A stretch of DNA of 64,000 nt from Leadbetterella lacustris (GCA_965234335.1 OZ248458.1:124001-188000), one strand, 5' to 3'. Shown: positions 43,571-52,783, numbered from the stretch's first letter. The notes: generated by a model not told the origin, from the sequence alone. Numbers and translations are program-made.

Positions 43571-45025
43571 TTATACTACACTCAACCTAACGGTATTGGT
43601 TCTATTGTTTTCGGTAAGTGGGAAACTCATGGTATTGATATATTTATCGCCTGTCTGCAATAAACCTTTGGTTACCAAATACTTGTTCGCTTCCTCTAAC
43701 ATAGCCCCTGAGTTGGCATATTTTATTTTTTCCAAAGCAATAACCTCAACACCCCAATACAAGCTCAACTGAGTCATTAGTTTTGTATTTGATGTAAAGA
43801 TATAAATGTTTGACTTCGGTCTGTGATGTGAAAGCCTCACTGCCGTATAGCCTGAAGACGTGATTCCGATTAAGGCTTTAACATCTAAGTCGCGAGCCAT
43901 TCTACAACCCATCATGATTACAGTATCGTTGTCTTTATCATTTGAAACGTAGTCTGCTTCAGTAACTCTTGTATGATGGCGGAAGTACAATCTTGACGCA
44001 TCACCAAATTTCTCCACATGAGCAATAGTTTTAGACATCGTCTCCACTGAAAGCAAAGGATATTTACCAGATGCACTTTCTGCACTTAGCATAACGGCAT
44101 CCGCTCCGTCCAATACAGCATTGGCCACGTCACCAACTTCTGCTCTTGTAGGGCTTGGGCTGTCTATCATACTTTCGAGCATCTGAGTAGCCACTATTAC
44201 AGGCTTAGCCGCCAAATGGCATTTGTGTATCAGTATTTTCTGAATTATCGGCACCTCTTCGGCTGGCATTTCTACACCCAAGTCACCCCTAGCTACCATA
44301 ACGGCGTCAGTAGCTTCTATGATCTCGTCCATGTTGGTTATGGCCTCAGGCTTTTCAACCTTGGCTATCACTTTGGCAGAAGACCCTTTAGATTTGATGT
44401 ATTCTTTAATGTCCAAAATCTCTTTGGCAGTTCTTACAAATGAAAGAGCAATCCAATCTACATCATTTGCTAGGCCAAAATCTAAATCCGCCCAGTCTTT
44501 GTCTGTCACTGATGGTTGCGAAATATTGGTATTAGGCAAATTGACCCCTTTCTTTTGTTTCAAAAGACCTCCATAAACTATCTCAGTGGTAACCTCCTGT
44601 TTTTGTTTATCCACGCTAACAACTTTTACCTCTAATTTGCCATCGTCCATCAATATTCTGTCACCTAGACTAACGTCTTGAAACATACCTTTGTAGGGTG
44701 TGCTCGCTCTTTCTGCATTTCCAACAATATCTTCATTTGTAAAAACGAATTGATTACCAGCAATTAATTCTACGCCAGTGTTGCCACCTACCATTTCTCC
44801 AACACGGATTTTTGGCCCTTGCAAATCCTGCAAAATGGCACAATTGAATCCGTATTCAGTATTTATTTTTCTAATTTTTTCTATCCTAAGTTTATGATCC
44901 TCATGCGTGCCATGCGAAAAATTCAATCGAAATACATTTACACCCGCCTGAGCCAAAGCGACCAACATTTCTTCAGATTCAGAAGCTGGACCTACTGTTG
45001 CTACAATTTTTGTTCTTTTATTCAT
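43571..45025 (-). CDS. pyk: Pyruvate kinase
   Basis: 484 residues from the ATG at 45025 (MNKRTKIVATVGPAS), the family start; an in-frame extension of 22 codons upstream is probably untranslated leader. Catalytic features include FRLNFSHGTHE, the active-site stretch VIAKVEKPEAI and MVARGDLGVEMP, and ATQMLESM. It makes pyruvate and ATP from phosphoenolpyruvate. Minus-strand TAATTTTG shortly upstream (near 45105) may be its -7 box. Confidence 0.93.
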   Translation of the reverse strand: MNKRTKIVATVGPASESEEMLVALAQAGVNVFRLNFSHGTHEDHKLRIEKIRKINTEYGFNCAILQDLQGPKIRVGEMVGGNTGVELIAGNQFVFTNEDIVGNAERASTPYKGMFQDVSLGDRILMDDGKLEVKVVSVDKQKQEVTTEIVYGGLLKQKKGVNLPNTNISQPSVTDKDWADLDFGLANDVDWIALSFVRTAKEILDIKEYIKSKGSSAKVIAKVEKPEAITNMDEIIEATDAVMVARGDLGVEMPAEEVPIIQKILIHKCHLAAKPVIVATQMLESMIDSPSPTRAEVGDVANAVLDGADAVMLSAESASGKYPLLSVETMSKTIAHVEKFGDASRLYFRHHTRVTEADYVSNDKDNDTVIMMGCRMARDLDVKALIGITSSGYTAVRLSHHRPKSNIYIFTSNTKLMTQLSLYWGVEVIALEKIKYANSGAMLEEANKYLVTKGLLQTGDKYINTMSFPLTENNRTNTVRLSVV

Positions 45026-45275
45026 ATAATAGATTAATAATTTTGGAGAATTCAATGCTTTTTTAGCCAAAAGCTTCGGTATTCGCCACATTTCGATATT
45101 TCAACCGCAAAATTAAAAATATTAGTTTAGACTTACAGAATAAAATTTCAGTTTGTTAGGATTTGGATAGCATATTATTCCTATTTTAATCAGAACAGCC
45201 CTACAAAATATTTCTACGTGTCTATTTTGATTAATTTTGTACTCTATTCTGAAGAAGTATTAAAATAATAAAACT

Positions 45276-46433
45276 ATGAGCGAGAAAATCTACGTTTTCG
45301 ATACCACACTACGTGATGGCGAACAAGTGCCAGGATGCCAGCTAAACCTTGACGAGAAGCTAATGATAGCCCAGGAACTCGACAAACTAGGAGTGGATAT
45401 TATCGAGGCGGGATTTCCCATCTCTAGCCCTGGGGATTTTAAGTCTGTTGAGGGCATAGCCAGGGTAGTGCAAAATGCAACTGTCTGTGGATTGACCCGC
45501 TCGGTTAAAAAGGACATAGAAGTGGCTGCAGAGGCACTGAAGTCGGCTCGTAAGCCAAGAATTCATACAGGAATAGGTGCCTCGGACATTCATATTTTGC
45601 ACAAGTTTAATAGCAATCGTGACGAAATTCTACAAAGAGGAGTAGATGCAGTAAAATATGCCAAGAGTTTTGTAGAAGACGTAGAATTTTATGCTGAAGA
45701 TGCTGGCAGGGCAGATCTGGAGTTTTTGGCAAGACTTACGGAAGCTGTTATAAAAGCTGGAGCGACGGTTGTGAACCTTCCAGATACCACAGGATATTTG
45801 TTGCCACATCAAATGTATGATCGCGTAGATTATTTGATGAATAATGTACCAAATGTGGACAAAGCCATCCTTTCTATGCACTGCCATAACGACTTGGGCA
45901 TGGCCACGGCAAATACCATAGCAGGAATAAGAGCTGGAGCAAGACAAGTAGAGGTAACTATGAACGGTATTGGAGAAAGAGCCGGAAATACTTCATTAGA
46001 AGAAATAGTGATGACTTTGAAAGTGCACAAAGACTTGGGCTTACATACTAACATTAATACGGAAATGCTCTATCCACTGAGTCAGTTGGTATCTAAAACC
46101 ATGAGAATGCCCGTACAAGCAAACAAGGCTATCGTTGGTCGTAATGCATTTGCACATTCATCGGGCATACACCAAGATGGTTTCTTGAAGCATTCGCAAA
46201 CGTACGAAATCATGACGCCCCAAGAAGTGGGCATTAACAAATCTGATATCGTTTTAACAGCACGTAGTGGTCGTCATGCCTTAAAACACCGTCTTTCATT
46301 GCTAGGATTTAATGTTGGAAAAGACAAGATTGATGAAACCTACGACCGGTTTCTTGACCTAGCCGACAAAATCAAAGAAGTCAATGACAAAGACTTGGTG
46401 GTATTGATGAAACAACTCACCGAGGGTGAGTAA
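45276..46433 (+). CDS. leuA: 2-isopropylmalate synthase, short form
   Basis: 385 residues. The TIM-barrel acyltransferase domain shows DTTLRDGEQ (9-17), HTGIGASDIHIL and SMHCHNDLGMATAN, with the metal-binding His-x-His, followed by GRNAFAHSSGIHQDG. It condenses acetyl-CoA with 2-oxoisovalerate in leucine synthesis. The protein ends near the linker, so the C-terminal regulatory domain that senses leucine in the 500-residue enzymes is missing. Related acyl-CoA condensing enzymes (homocitrate or citramalate synthase) are less likely alternatives. No other leu gene is adjacent. Confidence 0.82.
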   Translation: MSEKIYVFDTTLRDGEQVPGCQLNLDEKLMIAQELDKLGVDIIEAGFPISSPGDFKSVEGIARVVQNATVCGLTRSVKKDIEVAAEALKSARKPRIHTGIGASDIHILHKFNSNRDEILQRGVDAVKYAKSFVEDVEFYAEDAGRADLEFLARLTEAVIKAGATVVNLPDTTGYLLPHQMYDRVDYLMNNVPNVDKAILSMHCHNDLGMATANTIAGIRAGARQVEVTMNGIGERAGNTSLEEIVMTLKVHKDLGLHTNINTEMLYPLSQLVSKTMRMPVQANKAIVGRNAFAHSSGIHQDGFLKHSQTYEIMTPQEVGINKSDIVLTARSGRHALKHRLSLLGFNVGKDKIDETYDRFLDLADKIKEVNDKDLVVLMKQLTEGE

Positions 46434-46554
46434 TAGGACTGAAGTTTCGGCGTAAATACTAAAATTCAATCATTTAGAATGTTTTCTAAATTTTAAAATG
46501 CTAAAAAACAGCACTTTAGCAATTTTTAAATAAATACTTATTGTTCCTAATATT

Positions 46555-46800
46555 TCCTTTGCAATCCGTTGTAAAATTTCGCTTCCAAAGGATTTCTTGT
46601 AGACCAAAACGTTGCTAGCAAAATTACAGGCGGACGTCTAGTCAAGATTATTTCGAACCGCGGTTGCGGCAAAAAAAAGTGTTTTTTTGTTTGGATCCGA
46701 CCTTTCGACCCTTTTTCAAAGTGCCGGCAATTCGGCGGTGCGACGACTCGAAAAAGAAGCAGGCACACCTAGTGCCGCCTTGCAAGGCACACAAAGTATA
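46555..46800. other. GC-richer segment of unknown nature in the leuA-rplM gap
   Basis: Within a 1-kb gap this stretch is clearly richer in G and C than its surroundings. It contains several short dyads: CCTTTG/CAAAGG (46555-46590), AACCGCGGTT (46656-46665) and GGCAC/GTGCC near 46762-46776. A 73-codon minus-strand frame crosses it but does not look like a protein. It may be a structured RNA or a decayed dispersed element. Confidence 0.3.
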
Positions 46801-46924
46801 AAATAAAGCTGTTTTTAACCCCGAAACTTTAGTTAATTCAAAAGATTGTCGTTAAACTGTCTTTGGCATTTCAAATTGACCTTTACTTTTCCTAGAGATT
46901 TTTTGTGAATAATTGGAATAAAAC

Positions 46925-47065
46925 AATGTCACCCCGATGAGGCTTATGGCTATCCCGCTGTAGTTTTTTTAACCAAAATATCAGCCCTCTGGGCTTTAAG
47001 TTTTTAATTTTCAACATTTTGAGAGATGGATTTAAGCCTCATCTAGGCATTATATTGGTAAAAAT
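46925..47065. repeat. Nested palindromic dispersed-type element
   Basis: GATGAGGCTTA (46936-46946) is the exact inverse of TAAGCCTCATC (47033-47043). Inside lie AGCCC/GGGCT around 46983 and AACCAAAATAT, paired with ATATTGGTA further out. The CCCCGATGrGGCTTA and ATATTGGTAnAAA elements recall the repeat families scattered through Bacteroidota intergenic DNA (recalled, not searched). Confidence 0.5.
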
Positions 47066-47226
47066 GAAAACCTAACTTCCAAATTAAAGCCCAAGTTTGG
47101 CAAAATTTAAAAAAAATATTTGTCAAATTCAAAACGCCCTAAAAAACTTCTTAAACTCACATCAATTACTAAGTCTTGTATATTCTTTGAAAAAAATACA
47201 TAATCTCCACTAAATCAGCAACAAGT

Positions 47227-47257
47227 TTTGGTTAATAAATATTTTTTCTTAACTTTG
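47227..47257 (+). promoter_or_regulatory. Promoter of the rplM-rpsI operon
   Basis: TTTG (47227-47230), 19 bases, TAACTTTG (47250-47257): an ideal Bacteroidota -33/-7 pair, giving a transcript start near 47262 and a leader of about 200 bases. Confidence 0.75.
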
Positions 47258-47261
47258 CAGC

Positions 47262-47465
47262 CCCAAATACCGCCTTGTGGGTGCTGCCCGCTCTCGTAAG
47301 GCCAAGCGAATTATATGAAAAGTAGGAGTTCCGACCTGCTTTAAGTGCTTAAAATTAGCATCTTATAATTAGAAAAAGATTTGAATTGAAACAGAGCAAA
47401 CTGATTGGGTAAGGTCCTCTTTTTGAATTCATAAATTGATTAATTAACGTTAAAAATTAGTACTC
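47262..47465 (+). ncRNA. Candidate structured leader of rplM
   Basis: About 204 bases between the predicted start site and rplM. The first third is unusually GC-rich (CCGCCTTGTGGGTGCTGCCC) and includes AAGTAGG/CCTGCTT (about 47321-47342). Ribosomal-protein operons often carry such leaders for feedback by the protein. The structure is inferred by eye and not tested by covariation. Confidence 0.4.
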
Positions 47466-47915
47466 GTGGATCAATTAAGTTATAGAACTGTGTCGGCTAA
47501 TCGCCAAACAGTAGAAAAAAAATGGGTTGTGATAGACGCCAGCAATCAAATATTGGGTCGTCTTTCTAGTCAGATTGTAAATATTTTAAGAGGCAAAAAT
47601 AAGCCTTCGTTTACACCTCATGTTGACTGTGGAGACAACGTGATAGTGATTAATGCAGAGAAAATTCGTTTGACAGGCAAGAAAATGACTGATAAAGTCT
47701 ATACTCGTCATACAGGCCACCCAGGTGGACAACGTTTTGCTACTCCAAGAGAGCTAATGGCTAAAGATGGTAGAAAAGTAGTAGAAATGGCCATCAAGGG
47801 TATGTTGCCAAAGAATCGTTTAGGAAGCAAATTGTATACAAATCTATATGTATACGAAGGAGCTGAGCATCCGCATCAGGCACAAACGCCTACAACCATC
47901 GAAATTAATAATTAA
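47466..47915 (+). CDS. rplM: 50S ribosomal protein L13
   Basis: 149 residues from a GTG start (MDQLSYRTVSANRQTVEKKW, the phylum's usual N-terminus). The core includes DASNQILGRLSSQI, NPSF-like KPSFTPHVDCGD and AIKGMLPKNRLG. First gene of the operon with rpsI, 23 bases downstream. Confidence 0.95.
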   Translation: MDQLSYRTVSANRQTVEKKWVVIDASNQILGRLSSQIVNILRGKNKPSFTPHVDCGDNVIVINAEKIRLTGKKMTDKVYTRHTGHPGGQRFATPRELMAKDGRKVVEMAIKGMLPKNRLGSKLYTNLYVYEGAEHPHQAQTPTTIEINN

Positions 47916-47938
47916 GAACGAAAAAAACTTAAAATAAA

Positions 47939-48325
47939 ATGCAGGTAATCAATACCGTTGGTAGAAGAAAAACAGCAGTTGCCCGTATCTATATGAAACC
48001 TGGTACAGGTGGAGTGACCATTAATGGTCGCGAGATGGCAAATTATTTCCCAACAGAGGTTCTTCAAATTATTTTGAACCAACCTTTTGGTGTAGTTAAC
48101 GCTACAGGAAAATATGATCTTAAAGTTAACGTAAGAGGTGGTGGTATCGCCGGACAAGCAGAAGCTATCAGAATGGCTATTGCTCGTGCATTATGCGAAG
48201 CCGACACTGAGAATAGACCTCCGCTAAAGAAAGAAGGATTCCTTACAAGAGACTCACGTATGGTTGAGCGTAAGAAATACGGACGTCGTAAAGCTCGTAA
48301 GAGATTTCAGTTCTCGAAACGTTAA
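47939..48325 (+). CDS. rpsI: 30S ribosomal protein S9
   Basis: 128 residues with NTVGRRKTAVARIYMKPGTG at the N-terminus and the basic tail DSRMVERKKYGRRKARKRFQ, whose final KR contacts P-site tRNA. Always paired with rplM. Confidence 0.95.
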   Translation: MQVINTVGRRKTAVARIYMKPGTGGVTINGREMANYFPTEVLQIILNQPFGVVNATGKYDLKVNVRGGGIAGQAEAIRMAIARALCEADTENRPPLKKEGFLTRDSRMVERKKYGRRKARKRFQFSKR

Positions 48326-48331
48326 TATTTA

Positions 48332-48410
48332 TAATTTGTTAATTTGGCAATGTGTTAGTGAACTAATTAATTTTAGAATGTCATTGACTAATTATCGAAT
48401 TAACAAATTA
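48332..48410. repeat. Palindromic repeat between rpsI and rpsB
   Basis: TAATTTGTTAATT (48332-48344) and its exact inverse AATTAACAAATTA (48398-48410) enclose 53 AT-rich bases. It resembles REP-like palindromic elements common in AT-rich Bacteroidota; it could also weakly attenuate transcription. Confidence 0.5.
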
Positions 48411-48429
48411 ACAAATTATTCTCGTCCAG

Positions 48430-48457
48430 ACAGTGCTTATCGTGCCCGATGTACTGT
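48430..48457 (+). promoter_or_regulatory. Hairpin upstream of rpsB, candidate S2 leader element
   Basis: ACAGT/ACTGT outer stem and ATCG/CGAT inner stem, 44 bases before the rpsB start, in otherwise AT-rich sequence and without a T run. A feedback or processing site is possible. Confidence 0.35.
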
Positions 48458-48500
48458 GCTGCAAATTCAATTTTTTTCAAAACATTTTTAAACAAAAGAA

Positions 48501-49427
48501 ATGGCACAAATTCAATATAAAGACCTGTTAGATGCAGGCGTACATTTTGGTCACCTTACTCGTAAGTGGGATCCAAGAATGGCTCCATATATTTTTATGG
48601 AAAAAAACGGGATTCACATCATTGATCTGAATCACTCTCTTGAAAACCTTGCAGCTGCACAAGCTTTTGTAAAAAGCGTAGTTCGTTCAGGACGTAAAAT
48701 CATGTTTGTTGCTACAAAAAAACAAGCTCAAGAAATCGTTTCTGAAGAAGCAAAACGCCTGAAAATGCCTTTCGTTACTGAAAGATGGTTAGGTGGTATG
48801 TTGACTAACTTTTCGACCATCAAAAAGTCGTTGAAGAAAATGACTAACATCGATAAAATGCTTTCTGACGAAACAACAGCTAAAAATATAGCAAAAAGAG
48901 AGAAATTGATGTTGGGTCGTGAGCAAGCTAAATTGGAGAAATTGTTAGGTGGCGTTGCTGACCTTTCAAGACTTCCAGCGGCATTGTTCGTAGTTGATAT
49001 CAAAAGAGAGCACCTTGCTATAGCTGAAGCCAAGAGATTGGGTATTCCCGTGGTAGCCATGTGCGATACTAACTCAAACCCTGAAATTGTAGATTTCGCT
49101 ATTCCATCGAATGATGATGCTTATAAGTCTATTTCATTGATTACCCTTGCTATTGGTAAAGCCATAGAAGAAGGTATCCTTGAGAGAAAAACTGACAAAG
49201 AATCTGCTGCTTTGCAAGAAGAAGAAGATGCTAAGAGAGCAGTTGATACGGCCAGAGAAGTTGTTTCAAGAGGAGATGATGAGTCAGCTGAAGGCAAAAG
49301 AAAAAGAGTAAAAATATCTGAGGTTGCTGAAGAGGCGAATCCAGTAGTTGAAGAAGCGGCTCCAGTAGCTGAAGTTTCGGCGGAGGTAGACGCTGCTGCA
49401 CCAAGCGAAGAAGAACCTGCGGCATAA
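48501..49427 (+). CDS. rpsB: 30S ribosomal protein S2
   Basis: 308 residues. The S2 domain (1-225; LLDAGVHFGHLTRKWDPRM, VTERWLGGMLTNF, FVVDIKREHLAIAEA and CDTNSNPEIVDF) is followed by an unusual 80-residue Glu/Ala/Val-rich tail (EEANPVVEEAAPVAEVSAEV), probably disordered. It is separated from tsf by a terminator-like hairpin, yet the two lie together as in most bacteria. Confidence 0.95.
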   Translation: MAQIQYKDLLDAGVHFGHLTRKWDPRMAPYIFMEKNGIHIIDLNHSLENLAAAQAFVKSVVRSGRKIMFVATKKQAQEIVSEEAKRLKMPFVTERWLGGMLTNFSTIKKSLKKMTNIDKMLSDETTAKNIAKREKLMLGREQAKLEKLLGGVADLSRLPAALFVVDIKREHLAIAEAKRLGIPVVAMCDTNSNPEIVDFAIPSNDDAYKSISLITLAIGKAIEEGILERKTDKESAALQEEEDAKRAVDTAREVVSRGDDESAEGKRKRVKISEVAEEANPVVEEAAPVAEVSAEVDAAAPSEEEPAA

Positions 49428-49458
49428 TATACCGAACGCTTCGACAAGATAATAGAAT

Positions 49459-49481
49459 AGCCCGAAGCATTGCTTTGGGCT
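49459..49481 (+). terminator. Terminator or attenuator between rpsB and tsf
   Basis: AGCCCGAAGC/GCTTTGGGCT stem (one G-U pair) followed by a short T-rich stretch. It may reduce rather than stop transcription into tsf. Confidence 0.5.
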
Positions 49482-49532
49482 GTTCGTTTTAAAAAAAGAC
49501 TAAAAAGTTTATTTACATAAAAATAATATAAA

Positions 49533-50366
49533 ATGAATATTACTGCAGCTGACGTAAACAAATTGCGTCAATTAACAGGAGCTGGAATGATGGATTGCAA
49601 AAAAGCCCTTACGGAAGCCGAGGGAGATTTTGACAAAGCCGTGGAAGTATTGCGTAAAGCTGGACAAAAAGTAGCAGCAAAGCGTGCTGATAACGAAACT
49701 TCAGAAGGTGTCGTTTTGGTAGATGTTAGCGATAGCGGAAAAAGTGCTAAAGTATTGGCTTTGGCGTGTGAAACTGAGCCCGTATCGAACGTAGAAGACT
49801 TCAAAAACCTTGCGAATGCTATTCTTCAAGCGGGTGTAAAACACCACGCTAAAGACGCAGAAACATTGTTGAACTTGTCGTTGGAAAACGGACAATCAGT
49901 TCAAGAAAATATCACTGAATTGATTGGTAAAATTGGCGAGAAAATTGTAGTAGCAGCATACAACCACGTAGAAGGTGAGCAAGTAGTTGCCTATATCCAT
50001 AGCAACAGAAAAGCTGCTGGTATAGTATCTTTTGAAAACACTAGTGGTACTGATGTAACTGACCTTGGTAGAGATGTAGCGATGCAAATCGTAGCTATGA
50101 AACCAGTAGGTTTGGACAAAGACAGTGTTGACCCAACTATCGTAGAAAAAGAAATCGAAATTGGTAAAGAGCAAGCACGTGCTGAAGGTAAACCTGAGGC
50201 TATGTTGGAGAAAATTGCTTTGGGTAAATTAAACAAATTCTACAAAGAGCAAACATTGCTTAACCAAGAATTCGTAAAAGACGGTTCGGTAACCATCGCT
50301 CAGTTGCTTGAAAAAACTGTGAAAGGATTAACTATCTCTTCTTTCAAAAGAATTCAAATCGGATAA
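49533..50366 (+). CDS. tsf: Translation elongation factor Ts
   Basis: 277 residues. It exchanges GDP on EF-Tu. The N-terminal UBA-like domain contains the signature VNKLRQLTGAGMMDCKKAL, with the Tu-binding core following. It is of the normal length for the phylum and is closed by a terminator. Confidence 0.95.
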   Translation: MNITAADVNKLRQLTGAGMMDCKKALTEAEGDFDKAVEVLRKAGQKVAAKRADNETSEGVVLVDVSDSGKSAKVLALACETEPVSNVEDFKNLANAILQAGVKHHAKDAETLLNLSLENGQSVQENITELIGKIGEKIVVAAYNHVEGEQVVAYIHSNRKAAGIVSFENTSGTDVTDLGRDVAMQIVAMKPVGLDKDSVDPTIVEKEIEIGKEQARAEGKPEAMLEKIALGKLNKFYKEQTLLNQEFVKDGSVTIAQLLEKTVKGLTISSFKRIQIG

Positions 50367-50406
50367 TTTTTTAGCTGTTAGCTTATAGTCAATAGCTTTA
50401 TAACTC

Positions 50407-50438
50407 AAGACCCCGCAATTTTTTGTGGGGTCTTTTGT
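50407..50438 (+). terminator. Rho-independent terminator after tsf
   Basis: AAGACCCC/GGGGTCTT stem extended by GCAA/TTGT around a T-rich loop. Confidence 0.8.
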
Positions 50439-50498
50439 TAATTTGAAAATCTAAAGCACTAAATTAGGATAGAGTTTGACCAAAACATTCTCTAACAA

Positions 50499-51097
50499 AT
50501 GGAAATTACAAGTCTCAGCCAACTAGATTTAAATAAAACCTACAGCTACGCAGACTACTTCTCTTGGAAAATAATAGAGAGGGTTTAGCTATTATGTAGG
50601 TAAGGTATTCGAAATGTCTCCAGCAAAAGATAATTATCACCAAAGAATTTCAAGAAATATTAGTACCGAATTAATAATTTTCTTAAAAAAAGACCGTACG
50701 AAGTATTTTATGCACCTTTTGGCGTGAGATTGGAAAAAGACAAAACCGATGAACAAGCAATAACAGTGGTACAGCCTGATATTTGTGTGATTTGCGATAT
50801 GAACACGGCTACAAAGGGGCTCCTGACCTTATTGTAGAGATTCTTTAGCCAGGTAACTCTACTAAAGAAATGAAAAATAAATTTGAATTATATGAGCAGG
50901 CTGGAGTCTTGGAATTATGGATTGTTCAACCAGCAGATAAAACCATATTTCAATATATATTAACTGATGGTCAATTCATTAACCATTACCACACGACATT
51001 CGAGGACACTATTTTTCATCTTGCATTGAAGGCTTTCGTATACCATTTAGCAAGGGATTCTGATACAGAATTCCATTTGAGTTTATACACGACCTGA
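50499..51097 (+). pseudogene. Broken Uma2-family (DUF820) nuclease-like gene
   Basis: Reading across frames gives a Uma2-type protein: YADYFSWKIIERV, GKVFEMSPAKDNYHQRISRN, VVQPDICVICD, GAPDLIVEIL and then NKFELYEQAGVLELWIVQPA. The PD-(D/E)xK-like core is recognisable, but several frameshifts and a TAG in place of a sense codon after VEIL interrupt it. Only the last 75 codons (from 50870) remain open. A terminator at 51092-51120 is preserved. Confidence 0.8.
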
Positions 51098-51120
51098 CAA
51101 ATGTTTTGTCGGGTTTTTTT
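51092..51120 (+). terminator. Rho-independent terminator
   Basis: ACCTGACAA/TTGTCGGGT stem (one G-U pair) followed by eight T. Confidence 0.75.
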
Positions 51121-51250
51121 TGACAGATGAATCATACCAATAAATTCAATAATTACCTAATTATTGTATTTTCGTAGAATAATTTAAAATAAAAACAAAA
51201 CAACTATTAAATTAGCATGTTTCAACAGATATTAACCAAATCATATACAA

Positions 51251-52279
51251 ATGAATAAAATTATTGGCCTCATTTTTTTTACTTTAATTTCGTTTTCATC
51301 CTTGGCACAAACCGACAGTACCAAAGCAGATGACTTTAACTTTGACGAGTTTGGCAATGCTGACGAAAAAATTGTAAAGACTTATTGTACACAAAAAGTA
51401 AACTACTTATCTCCCACTAGATTCGTTTCGGTTGGATTTGAGTCTGTATTGCCATTTCATATCACATCTAATGGTGTGCATCAGACGGCTTCAAACCTTG
51501 GAAACGTCGAGACCCATGTAAATAGATTTTCGGGCCTGCGAGCAGCCTTTAATACACCAGTAATTTCACGATCTAATATGATTATAAGTTTAGGCTTGAC
51601 CTACTGGAATACGGGCATAAGATACGAAAACCCTGAACGTTCTAGTTTTTTCAAAAGTACAGAAACTCTCAATAGTACAGGCATAAACACTACTATATTT
51701 AAGCCTTTCAACAATAAAAATTTTCTTATTGTACAAGCTAGTGCAGACCTCAATGGTAACTATAAAAATATTAGTGAACTAAATTCTAAGGGATTGACCT
51801 ATAGTGGAGTGGCCATATATGGATGGAAAAAAGACGACAATCTGATGTGGGGACTGGGAGTAAGCCGTACTTACCGGGCTGGACAAGTTATTCATGTGCC
51901 TGCCATATTGTATAACAAAACCTTTAATAAAAACTGGGGAATAGAAGCTGTTTTACCTGCTAAGGCCAACTTAAGAAGAAACTTCAGTCCAAATTCATTT
52001 TTAATGCTGGGCTATGAAATAGAAGGAAACACATTTTATGTTGGACAGGTAAATAACAAAGAAACACATCTAAGACGAGGTGAAATGAAACCGAGGATTT
52101 CGTTCGAAAGACAAATTAAGGGTTTTATTTGGTTAGCCGCTCAAGCAGGTTGGAGATACAACTGGCGATATGATGGATTTTTGACCCAGAATCCAGTAAA
52201 AAATGAAATGCCTACATTTACTAACAACCTCGGAAATCCCTTATATTTCAACTTAAGCTTGAATTTTGTTAGTCCATAA
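51251..52279 (+). CDS. Outer-membrane beta-barrel protein (DUF6268-like)
   Basis: 342 residues with a signal peptide (MNKIIGLIFFTLISFSSLAQ). The mature part alternates in the barrel fashion (RAAFNTPVISRSNMIISLGL, then GWRYNWRYDG) and ends LYFNLSLNFVSP. The overall pattern suits the DUF6268 family, whose function is unknown. It is monocistronic with a strong terminator. Confidence 0.7.
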   Translation: MNKIIGLIFFTLISFSSLAQTDSTKADDFNFDEFGNADEKIVKTYCTQKVNYLSPTRFVSVGFESVLPFHITSNGVHQTASNLGNVETHVNRFSGLRAAFNTPVISRSNMIISLGLTYWNTGIRYENPERSSFFKSTETLNSTGINTTIFKPFNNKNFLIVQASADLNGNYKNISELNSKGLTYSGVAIYGWKKDDNLMWGLGVSRTYRAGQVIHVPAILYNKTFNKNWGIEAVLPAKANLRRNFSPNSFLMLGYEIEGNTFYVGQVNNKETHLRRGEMKPRISFERQIKGFIWLAAQAGWRYNWRYDGFLTQNPVKNEMPTFTNNLGNPLYFNLSLNFVSP

Positions 52280-52280
52280 A

Positions 52281-52309
52281 AAAAGGCAGATAAACATCTG
52301 CCTTTTTTT
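52281..52309. terminator. Bidirectional terminator
   Basis: AAAAGGCAGAT/ATCTGCCTTTT perfect stem with an AAAC loop, between convergent genes. Confidence 0.85.
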
Positions 52310-52327
52310 ATGAAGATTCTTTTTCGA

Positions 52328-52783
52328 CTAGCTTTTTTTCACTTGTCTTTTCCAAACGTCTGTTCGGCCAAATAGGGAAACACCTATAAAACCCCGAACC
52401 TCTAAAGTATTGTCATCTATAAGTTTCATTTCACAAGAGTAATCATTACCGTTTTTGGGATCATAAACGCTACCATCCTCCCACTTGCTATCACCCTTAT
52501 AAACAAAGTCTCTAAGATTTTCGAGGCCCTTGATGGTACGTGATTGAAGCTTTGGTTCAGGATTATTGACATCTACTCTTGGTTTTCCATTCGAATCATT
52601 TGGAACCTTTAGCCAAACTATTTTTCCATAATATTTTTCAGCTTTTTTATAAATCTGGACCATTCCGGTGCCTTCTCCATTTTTCCAAACGCCAAGTACG
52701 GCATCTGCGTTTTGAGCGAAAAGCACAGATGATATTAGGAAAAATAAAGTGGTAATTAAAACTGTTCTGAAAGTGTATTGCAT
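52328..52783 (-). CDS. DUF2147 secreted protein
   Basis: 151 residues. The signal peptide ends SSVLFAQ. The mature domain shows the DUF2147 pattern GVWKNGEGTGMVQIYK, YYGKIVWL, GSVYDPKNGNDYSCEM and the final RTDVWKR. This lipocalin-like periplasmic family has no proven role. It is convergent with the barrel gene. Confidence 0.82.
   Translation of the reverse strand: MQYTFRTVLITTLFFLISSVLFAQNADAVLGVWKNGEGTGMVQIYKKAEKYYGKIVWLKVPNDSNGKPRVDVNNPEPKLQSRTIKGLENLRDFVYKGDSKWEDGSVYDPKNGNDYSCEMKLIDDNTLEVRGFIGVSLFGRTDVWKRQVKKS

Noticed and set aside
45026..45091. N-terminal extension of pyruvate kinase
   Set aside because: Family members start at MNKRTKIVATVGPAS, and the extra 22 codons lie just after a probable promoter.
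46547..46768. 73-codon minus-strand reading frame in the leuA-rplM gap
   Set aside because: Composition follows the GC-richer DNA rather than protein constraints; no start context or family resemblance.
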